A DNA stretch of 64,000 bases. Source: Jannaschia formosa. Its GTDB lineage: Bacteria > Pseudomonadota > Alphaproteobacteria > Rhodobacterales > Rhodobacteraceae. Below, piece after piece: positions 25,686 through 34,383 of this stretch. The stretch's first letter is position 1, and the number at the start of each line of letters is the position of its first letter. The stretch covers positions 124,001-188,000 of the forward strand of contig NZ_QPLJ01000006.1 in assembly GCF_003340555.1 (NCBI RefSeq), read 5' to 3'. The translations under genes and the position numbers were made by a program. Below the pieces are notes generated by a model. The model was not told the origin of the DNA. It ran no database searches and worked only from the letters and a program-made list of their open reading frames with translations.

Positions 25686-25708
25686 GACCACGCCCCGAGG
25701 GGCGCGGA

Positions 25709-26515
25709 ATGAGCGTGGCGATCTTCGACAGCGGCCTGGGCGGCCTGACCGTCTGGCAGGCGGTGACCCGCCGCCTTCCCGACCTCAAGGTCAGCTATTA
25801 CGGCGACAACGCCAACGCCCCCTACGGCACGCGCACCGCCGACGACGTTCACGCCCTGACCGTCGCCGCCGTCACGAAGATGTGGGAGACCGACGACCTC
25901 GTCGTCCTCGCCTGCAACACCGCCTCCGCCGCCGCCCTGCGCCGCATGCAGGAGGCGGGGGTGCCGCCGGGCAAGCGCGTGCTCGGCGTCTTCGTCCCGC
26001 TGATAGAGGCGCTGACCGAACGGAACTGGGGCGACAACTCCCCCCCTCGCGAGGTCGCGGTGAATCAGGTGGCGCTGTTTGCCACCCCCGCCACCGTCGC
26101 CTCCCGCGCCTTCCAGCGGGAGCTCGCCTTCCGCGCCATCGGCGTCGACGTCGAGGCGCAGGCCTGCGGCGGCGTCGTCGACGCGATCGAGGACGGGGAC
26201 ATGATCCTCGCCGACGCGCTGGTGAAGTCCCATGTCGACGCGCTCAAGCGCAAGATGCCGAAGCCCGACGCGGCGATTCTCGGCTGCACCCATTACCCGC
26301 TGGTCGCCGAAAGCTTTCAGGCGGCGCTCGGCCCGGACGTCACCGTCTTCAGCCAGGCGGACATTGTCGCCGAGAGCCTCGCCGACTACCTGTCCCGCAG
26401 GCCCGAGATGGCCGAAGGCGGGCAGGCGCGGATGGTGACCACCGGCGACCCGGTGCGGGTCTCGTCCCGGGCGACGCAGTTCCTGCGGCGCCCGATCACC
26501 TTCGAAGCGGCCTGA
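25709..26515 (+). CDS. murI: Glutamate racemase
   Basis: 268 residues. Converts L- to D-glutamate for peptidoglycan. N-terminal [12 protein letters not shown] and the two catalytic cysteines C69 ([10 protein letters not shown]) and C193 (LGCTHYPLV) are all present. A Pro-rich insertion around residues 107-114 (WGDNSPPRE) is seen. The distance to ccmE is only 10 bases, so they are likely co-transcribed. Confidence 0.9.
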   Translation: MSVAIFDSGLGGLTVWQAVTRRLPDLKVSYYGDNANAPYGTRTADDVHALTVAAVTKMWETDDLVVLACNTASAAALRRMQEAGVPPGKRVLGVFVPLIEALTERNWGDNSPPREVAVNQVALFATPATVASRAFQRELAFRAIGVDVEAQACGGVVDAIEDGDMILADALVKSHVDALKRKMPKPDAAILGCTHYPLVAESFQAALGPDVTVFSQADIVAESLADYLSRRPEMAEGGQARMVTTGDPVRVSSRATQFLRRPITFEAA

Positions 26516-26525
26516 GGGAACGCCC

Positions 26526-26969
26526 ATGCGCGGATTGAAGAAGACCAGACGGATCCAGGTCATCGCCATCGCGGCGGTGGCGCTGGCGCTCTCGACGGCG
26601 CTGATCGGCTATTCGCTGCGCGACGGGATCAATTTCTTCCGCTCGCCCAGCCAGGTCGCCGAGGCCCCGCCGCCCCCGACCGAGGTGTTCCGCATCGGCG
26701 GCCTCGTCGAGGAGGGCAGCCTCGTGCGCGGCGAGGGAACCTCGGTCACCTTCCGCGTCACCGACGGGGGCGCCTCGATTCCAGCGACCTATACCGGCGT
26801 GCTGCCCGACCTCTTCGGCGAGGGCGAGGGGATGGTCGGCACCGGCTCCTTCGTGGACGGGACCTTCGTCGCCACCGAGATCCTCGCCCGCCACGACGAG
26901 ACCTACATGCCCGCCGAGGTCATCGACGCCTTGAAGGAACAGGGCGTCTACCAGGACCCGGAAAGCTGA
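26526..26969 (+). CDS. ccmE: Cytochrome c maturation heme chaperone CcmE
   Basis: 147 residues. N-terminal membrane anchor (residues ~9-30), then the OB-fold periplasmic domain. The covalent heme-binding His123 and Tyr127 occur in ARHDETYMP, the HxxxY form. It delivers heme to the CcmF/CcmH complex. In this window ccmF and ccmH lie 8-10 kb upstream on the other strand, so the ccm genes are scattered. Confidence 0.96.
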   Translation: MRGLKKTRRIQVIAIAAVALALSTALIGYSLRDGINFFRSPSQVAEAPPPPTEVFRIGGLVEEGSLVRGEGTSVTFRVTDGGASIPATYTGVLPDLFGEGEGMVGTGSFVDGTFVATEILARHDETYMPAEVIDALKEQGVYQDPES

Positions 26970-27019
26970 CCGATCTCGCCCAGCCCGTCGCCCGGACCAA
27001 TCTGCGCGCCGCCGCGTGG

Positions 27020-27847
27020 ATGCTCGGCTCGATCGCGTCCTTCACCGCGATGGCGGTCGCGGGCCGCGCCGTCAGCAGCGTGCACGACACGTTCGAGATC
27101 ATGCTCTACCGCTCGATCGTGGGGGTGATCGTCGTGCTGTCGGTCGGCTGGGCGATCGGCGGGCTGGGGCAGATCTCGACGAAGAACCTCAAGCTGCAGA
27201 TCGGGCGCAACCTCGCGCATTTCACTGGGCAGAACCTGTGGTTCCTCGCCCTGATCACGGCCCCGCTGGCGCAGGTCTTCGCGATGGAGTTCACCTCCCC
27301 GCTCTGGGTGCTGCTGCTCGCGCCGCTGATCCTGGGCGAGCGGGTTCGCCGCGCGCAGTATGCCGTGGCGGTCGTTGGCTTCGCCGGCGTGCTGCTGGTC
27401 GCGCAGCCGTTCTCGGGGGCGATGTCGCCGGGCCTCCTCTGGGCGGCGATGGCGGCGATGTTCTTCGCGCTGACCAACCTGCTGACCCGGCGGCTGACCC
27501 GGACCGAGACGGTGCTCTGCATCATGTTCTGGCTCACGTCGCTGCAACTGGTCTTCGGCCTCGTGACCGCCGGGATCGACGGCGACATCGCCCTGCCCCG
27601 GATGGCGACGGCGCCCTGGCTGGTGCTGATCGGACTCGCCGGGCTCTGCGCCCATTTCTGCCTGACCAACGCGCTGTCGCTGGCCCCGGCCTCGACGGTC
27701 ATGCCGGTCGATTTCGCCCGCCTTCCGGTCGTCGCGCTGATCGGCGCGGCCTTCTACGGCGAGGCGCTGGATCCGCTCATCCTGCTCGGGGGCGGGGTGA
27801 TCGCCGGGGCTGCCTGGGCCAATCTCAGGCTGGCCGACAAGGGCTGA
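27020..27847 (+). CDS. EamA/DMT-family transporter
   Basis: 275 residues with about ten predicted membrane helices in two EamA repeats (FAMEFTSPLWVLLLAPLILG; PASTVMPVDFARLPVVALIG). Substrate unknown. The first ATG at 27020 lacks a ribosome site; the frame is open upstream to a CTG at 26966 that overlaps the ccmE stop (CTGA) and would add 18 residues (TDLAQPVARTNLRAAAW). The true start may therefore be that CTG. Confidence 0.85.
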   Translation: MLGSIASFTAMAVAGRAVSSVHDTFEIMLYRSIVGVIVVLSVGWAIGGLGQISTKNLKLQIGRNLAHFTGQNLWFLALITAPLAQVFAMEFTSPLWVLLLAPLILGERVRRAQYAVAVVGFAGVLLVAQPFSGAMSPGLLWAAMAAMFFALTNLLTRRLTRTETVLCIMFWLTSLQLVFGLVTAGIDGDIALPRMATAPWLVLIGLAGLCAHFCLTNALSLAPASTVMPVDFARLPVVALIGAAFYGEALDPLILLGGGVIAGAAWANLRLADKG

Positions 27848-28038
27848 CCCAGCCCGAGGCCCGCTGTGGCAATTCCGCCACTGCTACGAATGGGGGGCTT
27901 GGCGCACGCGGTCTGACGCTGCGTCCGATTTGACCGAAATCGGACGATCTGTGCACCTTCAGCCCCATCGCACGATGGAGATCGGCTGGGGAAGGCCGGG
28001 CGGCACCTCTCGGCCGCCGAACAAGGGAAGAGGAACAC
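27848..28038 (+). promoter_or_regulatory. fadL-like gene upstream region with a 10-bp inverted repeat
   Basis: 191 bases. CGTCCGATTT (27922-27931) and AAATCGGACG (27937-27946) form a perfect inverted repeat with a 5-base centre, about 92 bases before the ATG. There is no T-run, so it looks like an operator rather than a terminator. A second short dyad GTGGC/GCCAC lies at about 27864-27879. The ribosome site GAAGAGGAA precedes the ATG. Confidence 0.5.
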
Positions 28039-29361
28039 ATGAATCGCTTCATTCTTGCCGCGGTCGCATCGACCGTCGGCGCCGGCGCAGCTTTGGCCGG
28101 CGGTCTCGACCGATCGGGGCAATCCGTCGCCGCGATCTTCGACCCGGCCAACACCCTGTCCTTCGGGCTGAGCTACGTGAACCCGAGCCTGTCGGGCTCT
28201 GATACCGGCGGCCTGCCGGGCAGCTACGATGCAGGCAACAGCTACACGACCTATAGCTGGAGCTACAAGAACGACGTCAACGACCGCTTCAGCTACGCCG
28301 TCATCGGCGACCAGCCCTTCGGCGCCGACATCTTCTACGACGACGCACCGACGGCCTCTGCCCTTGGCGGGACGAAGGCGGACCTGACGTCGGACGCCAT
28401 CAGCTTCATCGGCAAGTACAAGTTCTCGGACCGCATCAGCGTCTTCGGCGGCCTCCGGGCCGAGCGGGCGGGCGGCGAGATCGCCCTGAACGGCATCGCA
28501 TATCAGGCGGCGCTGGGCGCGCGTGGCCTGGGCTCCGCACTGGGCGCGGCGGCTGCGGCGGGCGATCCGACGGCGAGCGCCATCCTCCAGAACCTCGGCG
28601 CGGGCGCCCCCCAGGCGCTTGCGGGCGTGGCGACGGGCAATCCGGCGACGCAGCCCCTCGCCCAGCAGATCAGCGCGATCAGCCCGACCTTCGCGCAGAC
28701 CGTCACGGCGGTGCAGAACTTCGCCGCCAGCGGCGGATACGAGGTCGAGGTCGAGCAGGACTGGGGTGTCGGCGTCACGCTGGGCGCCGCCTACGAGATC
28801 CCCGAGATCGCGCTGCGCATGGCCGTGACCTACCATTCGGAAGTCACCCACGATACGCGCGGCAACGAGACCTCGATTCTGTTCGGCGGCGGCGTCGAGC
28901 AGTCGAACGGCCTGACCTTCGCCTCGCCGCAATCGGTGAACGTCGAATTCCAGACCGGCATCAACGAGAAGACCTTGGTGCTGGCCGGCGTCCGCTGGAC
29001 GGATTGGGACGATTTCGACGTCATCCCCGAGCTTCTGAACTCGGACCTCGCCAATATCGACGACAGCTATCGCTGGAACCTCGGCGTGGCACGGCGCTTC
29101 ACCGACAACTTCGTGGGCCTCGCCTCGATTACCTACGAGAAGGACCTGGGCAGCGACACCGTCTCGCCGCTGGGGCCGACCGACGGACAGATCGGCCTGT
29201 CGCTGGGCGCGCGCTATACCTCGGGCAACCTGAACATCTCGGGCGGGATCAACTACACCAAGATCGGCGACGCCTTCGCCGGCGTGGCCGACCAGCCCGT
29301 CGCGTTCTTCGAGGACAACAGCGCCGTGGGCGTGGGCCTCAAGGTCGCCTACGAGTTCTGA
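28039..29361 (+). CDS. OmpP1/FadL-family outer membrane protein
   Basis: 440 residues. Signal peptide 1-20 (MNRFILAAVASTVGAGAALA). The rest is a 14-strand-type barrel: alternating aromatic strands with YTTYSWSYKNDVNDRFSYAV, RISVFGGLRAERAGGEI, NLGVARRFTDNFVGLASI and a C-terminal strand ending AVGVGLKVAYEF with terminal Phe, as for BAM substrates. An Ala/Gly-rich insert near residues 160-225 could form the hatch or a loop. FadL proteins take up long-chain fatty acids or other hydrophobic compounds; an alkB gene is elsewhere in the window. Confidence 0.9.
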   Translation: MNRFILAAVASTVGAGAALAGGLDRSGQSVAAIFDPANTLSFGLSYVNPSLSGSDTGGLPGSYDAGNSYTTYSWSYKNDVNDRFSYAVIGDQPFGADIFYDDAPTASALGGTKADLTSDAISFIGKYKFSDRISVFGGLRAERAGGEIALNGIAYQAALGARGLGSALGAAAAAGDPTASAILQNLGAGAPQALAGVATGNPATQPLAQQISAISPTFAQTVTAVQNFAASGGYEVEVEQDWGVGVTLGAAYEIPEIALRMAVTYHSEVTHDTRGNETSILFGGGVEQSNGLTFASPQSVNVEFQTGINEKTLVLAGVRWTDWDDFDVIPELLNSDLANIDDSYRWNLGVARRFTDNFVGLASITYEKDLGSDTVSPLGPTDGQIGLSLGARYTSGNLNISGGINYTKIGDAFAGVADQPVAFFEDNSAVGVGLKVAYEF

Positions 29362-29379
29362 TCCGCTGAACCTTCCGGG

Positions 29380-29402
29380 CGCCCCGCTCCTCTCGCGGGG
29401 CG
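29380..29402 (+). terminator. Terminator-like hairpin after fadL-like gene
   Basis: 8-bp stem CGCCCCGC / GCGGGGCG with loop TCCTCTC, 18 bases after the stop. No T-run follows, so termination may be weak or the hairpin may protect the 3' end. Confidence 0.5.
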
Positions 29403-29468
29403 TCCGAGGACCGGCTCCGGCCCGGACCGGCTTTCCGTCAAGGCCAGCGCCCTCCTTTCGATGCTCGT

Positions 29469-29514
29469 CAAATATGCCGGGGGGGCGCGCGAAGCGTGCG
29501 GGGGCAGAGCCCCC
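29469..29514. repeat. GC-rich REP-like intergenic element
   Basis: An A/T-rich start (CAAATATG) followed by CCGGGGGGG and then a hairpin GGGGGC-AGA-GCCCCC at 29500-29514. A similar layout (AATTTCCCGGGGGGAG, then a GGCGGGC-AGC-GCCCGCC hairpin) is at 50602-50649. Two look-alikes in one window suggest a dispersed element, but copy number cannot be judged here. Confidence 0.4.
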
Positions 29515-29606
29515 TCCCCGTCCGAGATCGGTCCCTCTCCCGAAAAGGCCGACAAACGAGCAGGTTCCGGGTGGCGCATGCCCGCCTCGGGGCCTACCCG
29601 TTCCCC

Positions 29607-30524
29607 ATGACCTCCCGCGACATGACCACCCGCGCCTGGGCCGAGCTGGGCCTGCTCTCGTTGATCTGGGGCGGCAGCTTCCTCGCGATCCGCACCGCGC
29701 TGGACGAGATACCGTTCGTCACCTCGGTCGCCTACCGGGTCGGGATCGCGGCCCTCGTTCTCTGGGCCTACGTCGCGCTGCGGCGCCTGCCGCTGCCGCG
29801 CGACCCGCGCGTCTGGGGCGCGCTGCTGGTGATGGGGCTTCTGAACAACGTCGTCCCGTTCTCGCTGATGGCCTGGGGGCAGCTCCATATCGAGACCGGC
29901 CTGACCTCGATCCTGAACGCGGGCACGGCCGTCTTCGGCGTCCTCGCAGCGGCCACCTTCCTCGCCGACGAATCGCTCACGCCCCGGCGCACGGCGGGGG
30001 TCGGCCTGGGCTTTCTCGGCGTCGCGACCGCCATAGGCCTGGAGAACCTGGCCGCCTTCGACCTGCGGTCGATGGCGCAGGTCGCCGTGGTCCTCGGCAC
30101 GGTGTCCTATGCGATGGCCGGGGTCTGGGCGCGGCTGCGGCTCGCCGGTCTGGTCCCGCAGGTCCAGGCCGCAGGGATGCTGACCGGATCGTCGCTGGTC
30201 ATGATCCCCGCCGCGCTCTGGCTCGACGGGCCGGTCCTGCCGCGCGAGCCCGACACGATCCTCGCCATCGGCTACTACGCGATCGTCGCCACCGCCTGCG
30301 CCTACCTGCTCTATTTCCGCATCCTCGCGATGGCGGGTTCGGGCAACGTGATGCTCTGCACGCTGCTGGTGGCGCCGGTCGCGATCCTGCTCGGCGCGGG
30401 GCTCAGGGACGAGGTGCTCTCGCCCAATGTCTATGCCGGCTTTGCCCTGCTCGCCCTCGGCCTTGTGCTGATCGACGGGCGGCTGTTGCGCGCGCTGCGC
30501 CGCGGGTCTACGCCGCGTCCATGA
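29607..30524 (+). CDS. EamA/DMT-family transporter, coupled to an ATPase gene
   Basis: 305 residues, ten predicted membrane helices (ELGLLSLIWGGSFLAIRTAL; NVMLCTLLVAPVAILLGAGL). Substrate unknown. Starts at MTSRDMTTRAW; a second ATG at 29622 is possible. Its stop overlaps the next gene start as ATGA (30521-30524), linking it to the P-loop protein. Not closely similar to the transporter at 27020. Confidence 0.86.
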   Translation: MTSRDMTTRAWAELGLLSLIWGGSFLAIRTALDEIPFVTSVAYRVGIAALVLWAYVALRRLPLPRDPRVWGALLVMGLLNNVVPFSLMAWGQLHIETGLTSILNAGTAVFGVLAAATFLADESLTPRRTAGVGLGFLGVATAIGLENLAAFDLRSMAQVAVVLGTVSYAMAGVWARLRLAGLVPQVQAAGMLTGSSLVMIPAALWLDGPVLPREPDTILAIGYYAIVATACAYLLYFRILAMAGSGNVMLCTLLVAPVAILLGAGLRDEVLSPNVYAGFALLALGLVLIDGRLLRALRRGSTPRP

Positions 30525-31393
30525 TCTACGAGTCCGAGACCGAGTGGCGCGCCGCGCCCGCCAAGCGCGTCACCTTCTTCGGCATGTCCGGACTGGGCAA
30601 GACCCACCTGTCGGAGATCCTGCGCGAGGCGGGCGAGTGGTTCCACTACTCCGTCGACTACCGCATCGGCACCGCCTACATGGGCGAGCACATCAACGAC
30701 AACCTCAAGCGCGAGGCGATGCGCGTGCCCTTCCTCGCCGGGCTGCTGCGGACGGATTCGATCTATATCGGCTCCAACATCACCTTCGACAATCTCGCCC
30801 CGCTCTCGACCTATCTGGGCCAGCCCGGCGACCCGGCAAAGGGAGGCCTGCCCCTGCCGGAATACGAGCGGCGTCAGGCGCTCCATGTCCGCGCCGAGGT
30901 GAACGCACTGCTCGACACGCCGCATTTCATCGAGCGGGCGCAGGACATCTACGGCTACGACAACTTCGTCTGCGACTCCGGCGGCTCCACCTGCGAGGTC
31001 GTCGATGCCGAGGACCCGAACGATCCGGTCCTGACGACGCTGGCCGGGGCCACGCTGATGGTCTGGATCGAGGGCAGCGACGCCCATACCCAGACGCTGA
31101 TCGACCGCTTCGCCCGCGCGCCGAAGCCGATGTGCTACCGCCCCGCCTTCCTGACCGACGCGTGGAGGGCGCATATGGCCCGCACCGGCTGCGCCCCCGA
31201 AGAGGTCGACCCGAAGGCCTTCGCCGTCGAGGCCTATACCGCCGCGATCCGCGAGCGGCAGCCGCGCTACGCCGCGATGGCCCGCAACTGGGGCGTGACC
31301 GTGCAGGCCTCCGACGTGGCGCAGGTCCGCGATGGCGACGACGTGATCGACCTCGTCGCGGGTGCCCTTGGCAGGCGACGCGCCGATGGCTAG
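30521..31393 (+). CDS. P-loop ATPase of unknown function
   Basis: 290 residues. Walker A near residue 22 (FFGMSGLGKTHLSEIL), followed by HYSVDYRIGTAYMGEHIND. The nucleotide-kinase-like layout with FVCDSGGSTCEVVD (possible Walker B/acidic region) and TLMVWIEGSDAHTQTLIDRF suggests a kinase or ATPase acting on a small substrate. Known to me as an uncharacterised Rhodobacterales ATPase often near metA; function unassigned. Start set by the ATGA overlap with the transporter. Confidence 0.8.
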   Translation: MIYESETEWRAAPAKRVTFFGMSGLGKTHLSEILREAGEWFHYSVDYRIGTAYMGEHINDNLKREAMRVPFLAGLLRTDSIYIGSNITFDNLAPLSTYLGQPGDPAKGGLPLPEYERRQALHVRAEVNALLDTPHFIERAQDIYGYDNFVCDSGGSTCEVVDAEDPNDPVLTTLAGATLMVWIEGSDAHTQTLIDRFARAPKPMCYRPAFLTDAWRAHMARTGCAPEEVDPKAFAVEAYTAAIRERQPRYAAMARNWGVTVQASDVAQVRDGDDVIDLVAGALGRRRADG

Positions 31394-31517
31394 ATCGGTC
31401 CTCCGCCAACCCATCCGCCCTCAAGGTTAACGCCCGCCCTTCCAACTTCCGGCCCTCGATGCTCACGGCCGCCCGCCACGCCGCCCTCCGAAGCGGGGCG
31501 CCGTCAGGAGACACCCG
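31394..31517 (+). promoter_or_regulatory. metA leader with GC-rich hairpin
   Basis: 124 bases. ACGCCGCCC (from about 31478) can pair with GGGGCGCCGT with one mismatch, giving a hairpin directly before the CAGGAG ribosome site. It could modulate metA translation. I looked for SAM-II and SAM/SAH riboswitch cores, which are common upstream of methionine genes in this group, and did not recognise either. Confidence 0.35.
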
Positions 31518-32468
31518 ATGCCCATCACCCTTCCCCGCGACCTGCCCGCCTATGACGTGCTCGGGTCCGAGGGCGTGATGGTGATGTCCGACCGCGCCGC
31601 GAGCCGACAGGACATCCGGCCGATGCGGATCGGCCTGCTGAACCTGATGCCGATGAAGATCGCGACTGAGACGCAGTTCGCCCGGCTGATCGGCGCGACC
31701 CCGCTCCAGGTCGAGCTGACGCTGATCCGCATGACGGAGCATCAGTCGAAGCATACCTCCCCGGCGCACATGGAGAATTTCTACCGCGCCTTCCAGGACG
31801 TGAAGCACCAGAAGTTCGACGGGCTCATCGTCACCGGCTCGCCGATCGAGCATCTGCCGTTCGAGGAGGTCACCTACTGGGACGAGCTTTGCGAGGTCAT
31901 GGACTGGACGCAGACCAATGTGCATTCGACCTTCGGCGTCTGCTGGGGCGCGATGGCGATGGCCTGGCATTTCCACGGCGTGCAGAAGCACATCCTCGAA
32001 CGGAAGCTCTTCGGCTGCTTCCGCGTGACGAACGAGGCCCCGGCCTCGCCCTATCTGCGCGGCTTCTCGGACGAATGCCTCGTCCCCGTCTCGCGCTGGA
32101 CCGAACTGAAGCGCGACGAGGTCGAGGCGGCGGGGATGGACGTGCTGCTGGGTTCCGAGGAGACGGGTCCCTGCCTGATCGAGGACCGGGCGAAGCGCTG
32201 CGTGCACATCTTCAACCACTTCGAATACGACACCGACACCCTGCGCCGCGAATACGAGCGTGACGTTGCGGCGGGCACCCCGATCAACGTGCCCGGCAAC
32301 TATTATCCCGACGACGATCCGACCCGGCCGCCCCAGAACCGCTGGCGCAGCCACGGGCACCTTCTCTACGGCAACTGGATCAACGAGATCTACCAGACCA
32401 CGCCCTTCGACACTGCGCTGATCGGCACCCATCGCCAGGTCCTTGGCGCCGATCCGGAGCCGCTGTGA
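31518..32468 (+). CDS. metA: Homoserine O-acetyltransferase, MetA type
   Basis: 316 residues of the MetA (HTS) family, activating homoserine for methionine synthesis. The nucleophile is C142 ([13 protein letters not shown]) and the catalytic pair is H234/E236 (HIFNHFEYD). Residue 111 is Glu ([13 protein letters not shown]); in this family Glu111 goes with acetyl-CoA and Gly with succinyl-CoA, so acetyl transfer is predicted. This fits the metY gene (O-acetylhomoserine sulfhydrylase) 2 kb downstream. Confidence 0.94.
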   Translation: MPITLPRDLPAYDVLGSEGVMVMSDRAASRQDIRPMRIGLLNLMPMKIATETQFARLIGATPLQVELTLIRMTEHQSKHTSPAHMENFYRAFQDVKHQKFDGLIVTGSPIEHLPFEEVTYWDELCEVMDWTQTNVHSTFGVCWGAMAMAWHFHGVQKHILERKLFGCFRVTNEAPASPYLRGFSDECLVPVSRWTELKRDEVEAAGMDVLLGSEETGPCLIEDRAKRCVHIFNHFEYDTDTLRREYERDVAAGTPINVPGNYYPDDDPTRPPQNRWRSHGHLLYGNWINEIYQTTPFDTALIGTHRQVLGADPEPL

Positions 32469-32555
32469 CAGGCCAATCCCGTTGCCGCGGCGGAAACTCT
32501 GCCGCGCCTCCGGCCCGTCTTTTCAAGGTCCTCAGGACGGCCTAGCCTCGGCGGC

Positions 32556-33515
32556 ATGACGAAGCGAGCGCTCATCACCGGCGGCGCCGCCGCGCTTCTG
32601 ACCGGAGGCGTCCGGGCGGCGGCGGCGCGGCGCGAACGGCTGGCGGAGACGACCTTCCCGCCGCAGGGAGAGCTTCTGGATGTGGGCGGCGTCCCGGTCC
32701 ATGTCGTCGTACGGGGCACGGGGCCGGACCTCGTGATGATTCACGGCGCGTCCGGCAATCTCCGGGAATTCACCTTCGACCTGATCCCCCGGCTCTCCGA
32801 GCGCTATCGCTGCATCGCCTTCGACCGGCCCGGCCTCGGCTATACCGGGCGCACCGATCCGGCCTATGCCTCCGCCTGGACCTCCCGCGCCGAAAGCCCC
32901 GCGGAACAGGCCGCGCTGCTCGCCCGCGCCTACCGCCAGGTCGGCGAGGGCGCGCCGCTGATCCTCGGCCACAGCTTCGGCGGCACGGTCGCGCTGGCCT
33001 GGGCGCTGGACCATCCCGCGCGCGCGTTGGTGCTGCTGGCGGCGCCGGCGATGGAGTGGAAAGGCGGGCTCGGCCCGGTCTACGCCGTGACCGCTTCGGC
33101 GCCCGGCGGAGCTATGGCGGTGCCGCTGCTGACGGCGGCGGTGCCTGACACCCGGCTGAGCGACATCACCCGCGTCATCTTCGCCCCGGACCCGGTCCCG
33201 CCCGGCTACGAGGCGCATATCGGCGGGCTTCTGACCCTGCGCCGCGCCTCGCTGCGCGCCAATGCGCGGCAGGTGAATGGGCTGAAGCCGCATGTGGTCG
33301 CGATGCAGAAGCGGTATCACACGCTCGACCTGCCGATCGAATGGGTCCACGGGGACCGCGACACCATCGTTCCGCCGCAGGTCCACGGGCATCCGTTCAA
33401 GGCCCGGATGCCGCGCACCAATCTGACGATGCTGCCGGGCATCGGCCACATGCCGCACCATGCCGACCCCGGGGCCGTCGTCGCCGCCATCGACCGCGCC
33501 GCCGCCCATGGCTAG
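32556..33515 (+). CDS. Alpha/beta hydrolase
   Basis: 319 residues. Oxyanion loop VMIHGASGNLREF, nucleophile Ser in LGHSFGGTVALAWA, and the His in GIGHMPHHADP, with Asp in VHGDRDTIVPP. A hydrophobic N-terminal stretch (residues 3-22) may be a signal or anchor. Substrate not determined. Its end overlaps the next gene by eight bases. Confidence 0.9.
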   Translation: MTKRALITGGAAALLTGGVRAAAARRERLAETTFPPQGELLDVGGVPVHVVVRGTGPDLVMIHGASGNLREFTFDLIPRLSERYRCIAFDRPGLGYTGRTDPAYASAWTSRAESPAEQAALLARAYRQVGEGAPLILGHSFGGTVALAWALDHPARALVLLAAPAMEWKGGLGPVYAVTASAPGGAMAVPLLTAAVPDTRLSDITRVIFAPDPVPPGYEAHIGGLLTLRRASLRANARQVNGLKPHVVAMQKRYHTLDLPIEWVHGDRDTIVPPQVHGHPFKARMPRTNLTMLPGIGHMPHHADPGAVVAAIDRAAAHG

Positions 33516-34311
33516 GTGGCGCGCCCTGCTCGCGCTCTGCGCGGCTCTGGGCGCGCCCGCCGCCGCCGAACCGCTTTCGCCCGCCAAGATCGCCCAGCAC
33601 CGCTGCGCCCCCCTGGCGGAGCGGCTGGCGCTCGCGCCCCCGTCAAAGCCCGGCCCGGCGAAGACCCCCGCCCAGCGCGCACGCGCCGCCGCCGCGGCCG
33701 AAGTGGCGGTCTGGGACCTGCCGCGCAGCCGCCTCGTGTGGAACTTCGACTGCGCCGACCGCCCGAACGGCGCCGCCTCGCAATTGCTGGAGATGCCCGC
33801 CGACGCCACCATGCTCGCGGCGGGCGCGGTGCTGTCGGTCGCGGGCGAGATCGACATCCGCTTCGCCGAACGGCTGGAGGCCAAGCTCGACGCCAACCCA
33901 CAGGTGACCACCGTCGCGCTGGTCAGCCCCGGCGGCAGCGTCGGCGCGGCCATCGCGGCAGGCGCGCTGCTGCGGCGGCGCGGGCTCGCCACCGAAGCCG
34001 CGGGCGCCTGCGTCTCGGCCTGCCCCTTCGTCTTCCTCGGCGGGCGCATCCGTCGGCTGACCCCGGGCGTGGGCCGGCTGGGCTTCCACCAGGCCGCGTG
34101 GGCGAACGGCACCGCCGTCTCGGCCATCGACCCGATCCAGGTCCGGATGGGCGCCCATGTCAGCCGCATGGGCGCCGCCCCGCTCGCCGTGCTGGGCTGG
34201 ATGCGGCAGGCCGCGCCGGACGACATGCTCTACCCTGCGCGGCGCGAGATCTGCGCCGCCGGGCTCGCCACCCGACCGACCTGCGCCGGGGTCCCCGAGG
34301 CCAGGCCCTAG
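33508..34311 (+). CDS. Periplasmic ClpP/crotonase-fold protein (COG3904-like)
   Basis: 267 residues with a signal peptide (residues 1-20, ending AAAEPL). The core has SPGGSVGAAIAAGALL, like the oxyanion strand of ClpP proteases, and GACVSACPFVFLGG, where the serine in the ClpP nucleophile position is followed by a Cys. RLGFHQAAW supplies a candidate His. Likely a periplasmic serine hydrolase or a non-catalytic relative; substrate unknown. Coupled by overlap to the upstream hydrolase. Confidence 0.82.
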   Translation: MARWRALLALCAALGAPAAAEPLSPAKIAQHRCAPLAERLALAPPSKPGPAKTPAQRARAAAAAEVAVWDLPRSRLVWNFDCADRPNGAASQLLEMPADATMLAAGAVLSVAGEIDIRFAERLEAKLDANPQVTTVALVSPGGSVGAAIAAGALLRRRGLATEAAGACVSACPFVFLGGRIRRLTPGVGRLGFHQAAWANGTAVSAIDPIQVRMGAHVSRMGAAPLAVLGWMRQAAPDDMLYPARREICAAGLATRPTCAGVPEARP

Positions 34312-34383
34312 GCGGCTTCCCACTGGCGACTTCGCACCGGGCAGGGTAGCCTTGCGGGCAAGCGACACGCGAGGGAGGACCCC

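Noticed and set aside
31394-31517. SAM-II or SAM/SAH riboswitch before metA
   Set aside because: Searched by eye for the conserved cores known to me and found no match; only a GC-rich hairpin is seen.
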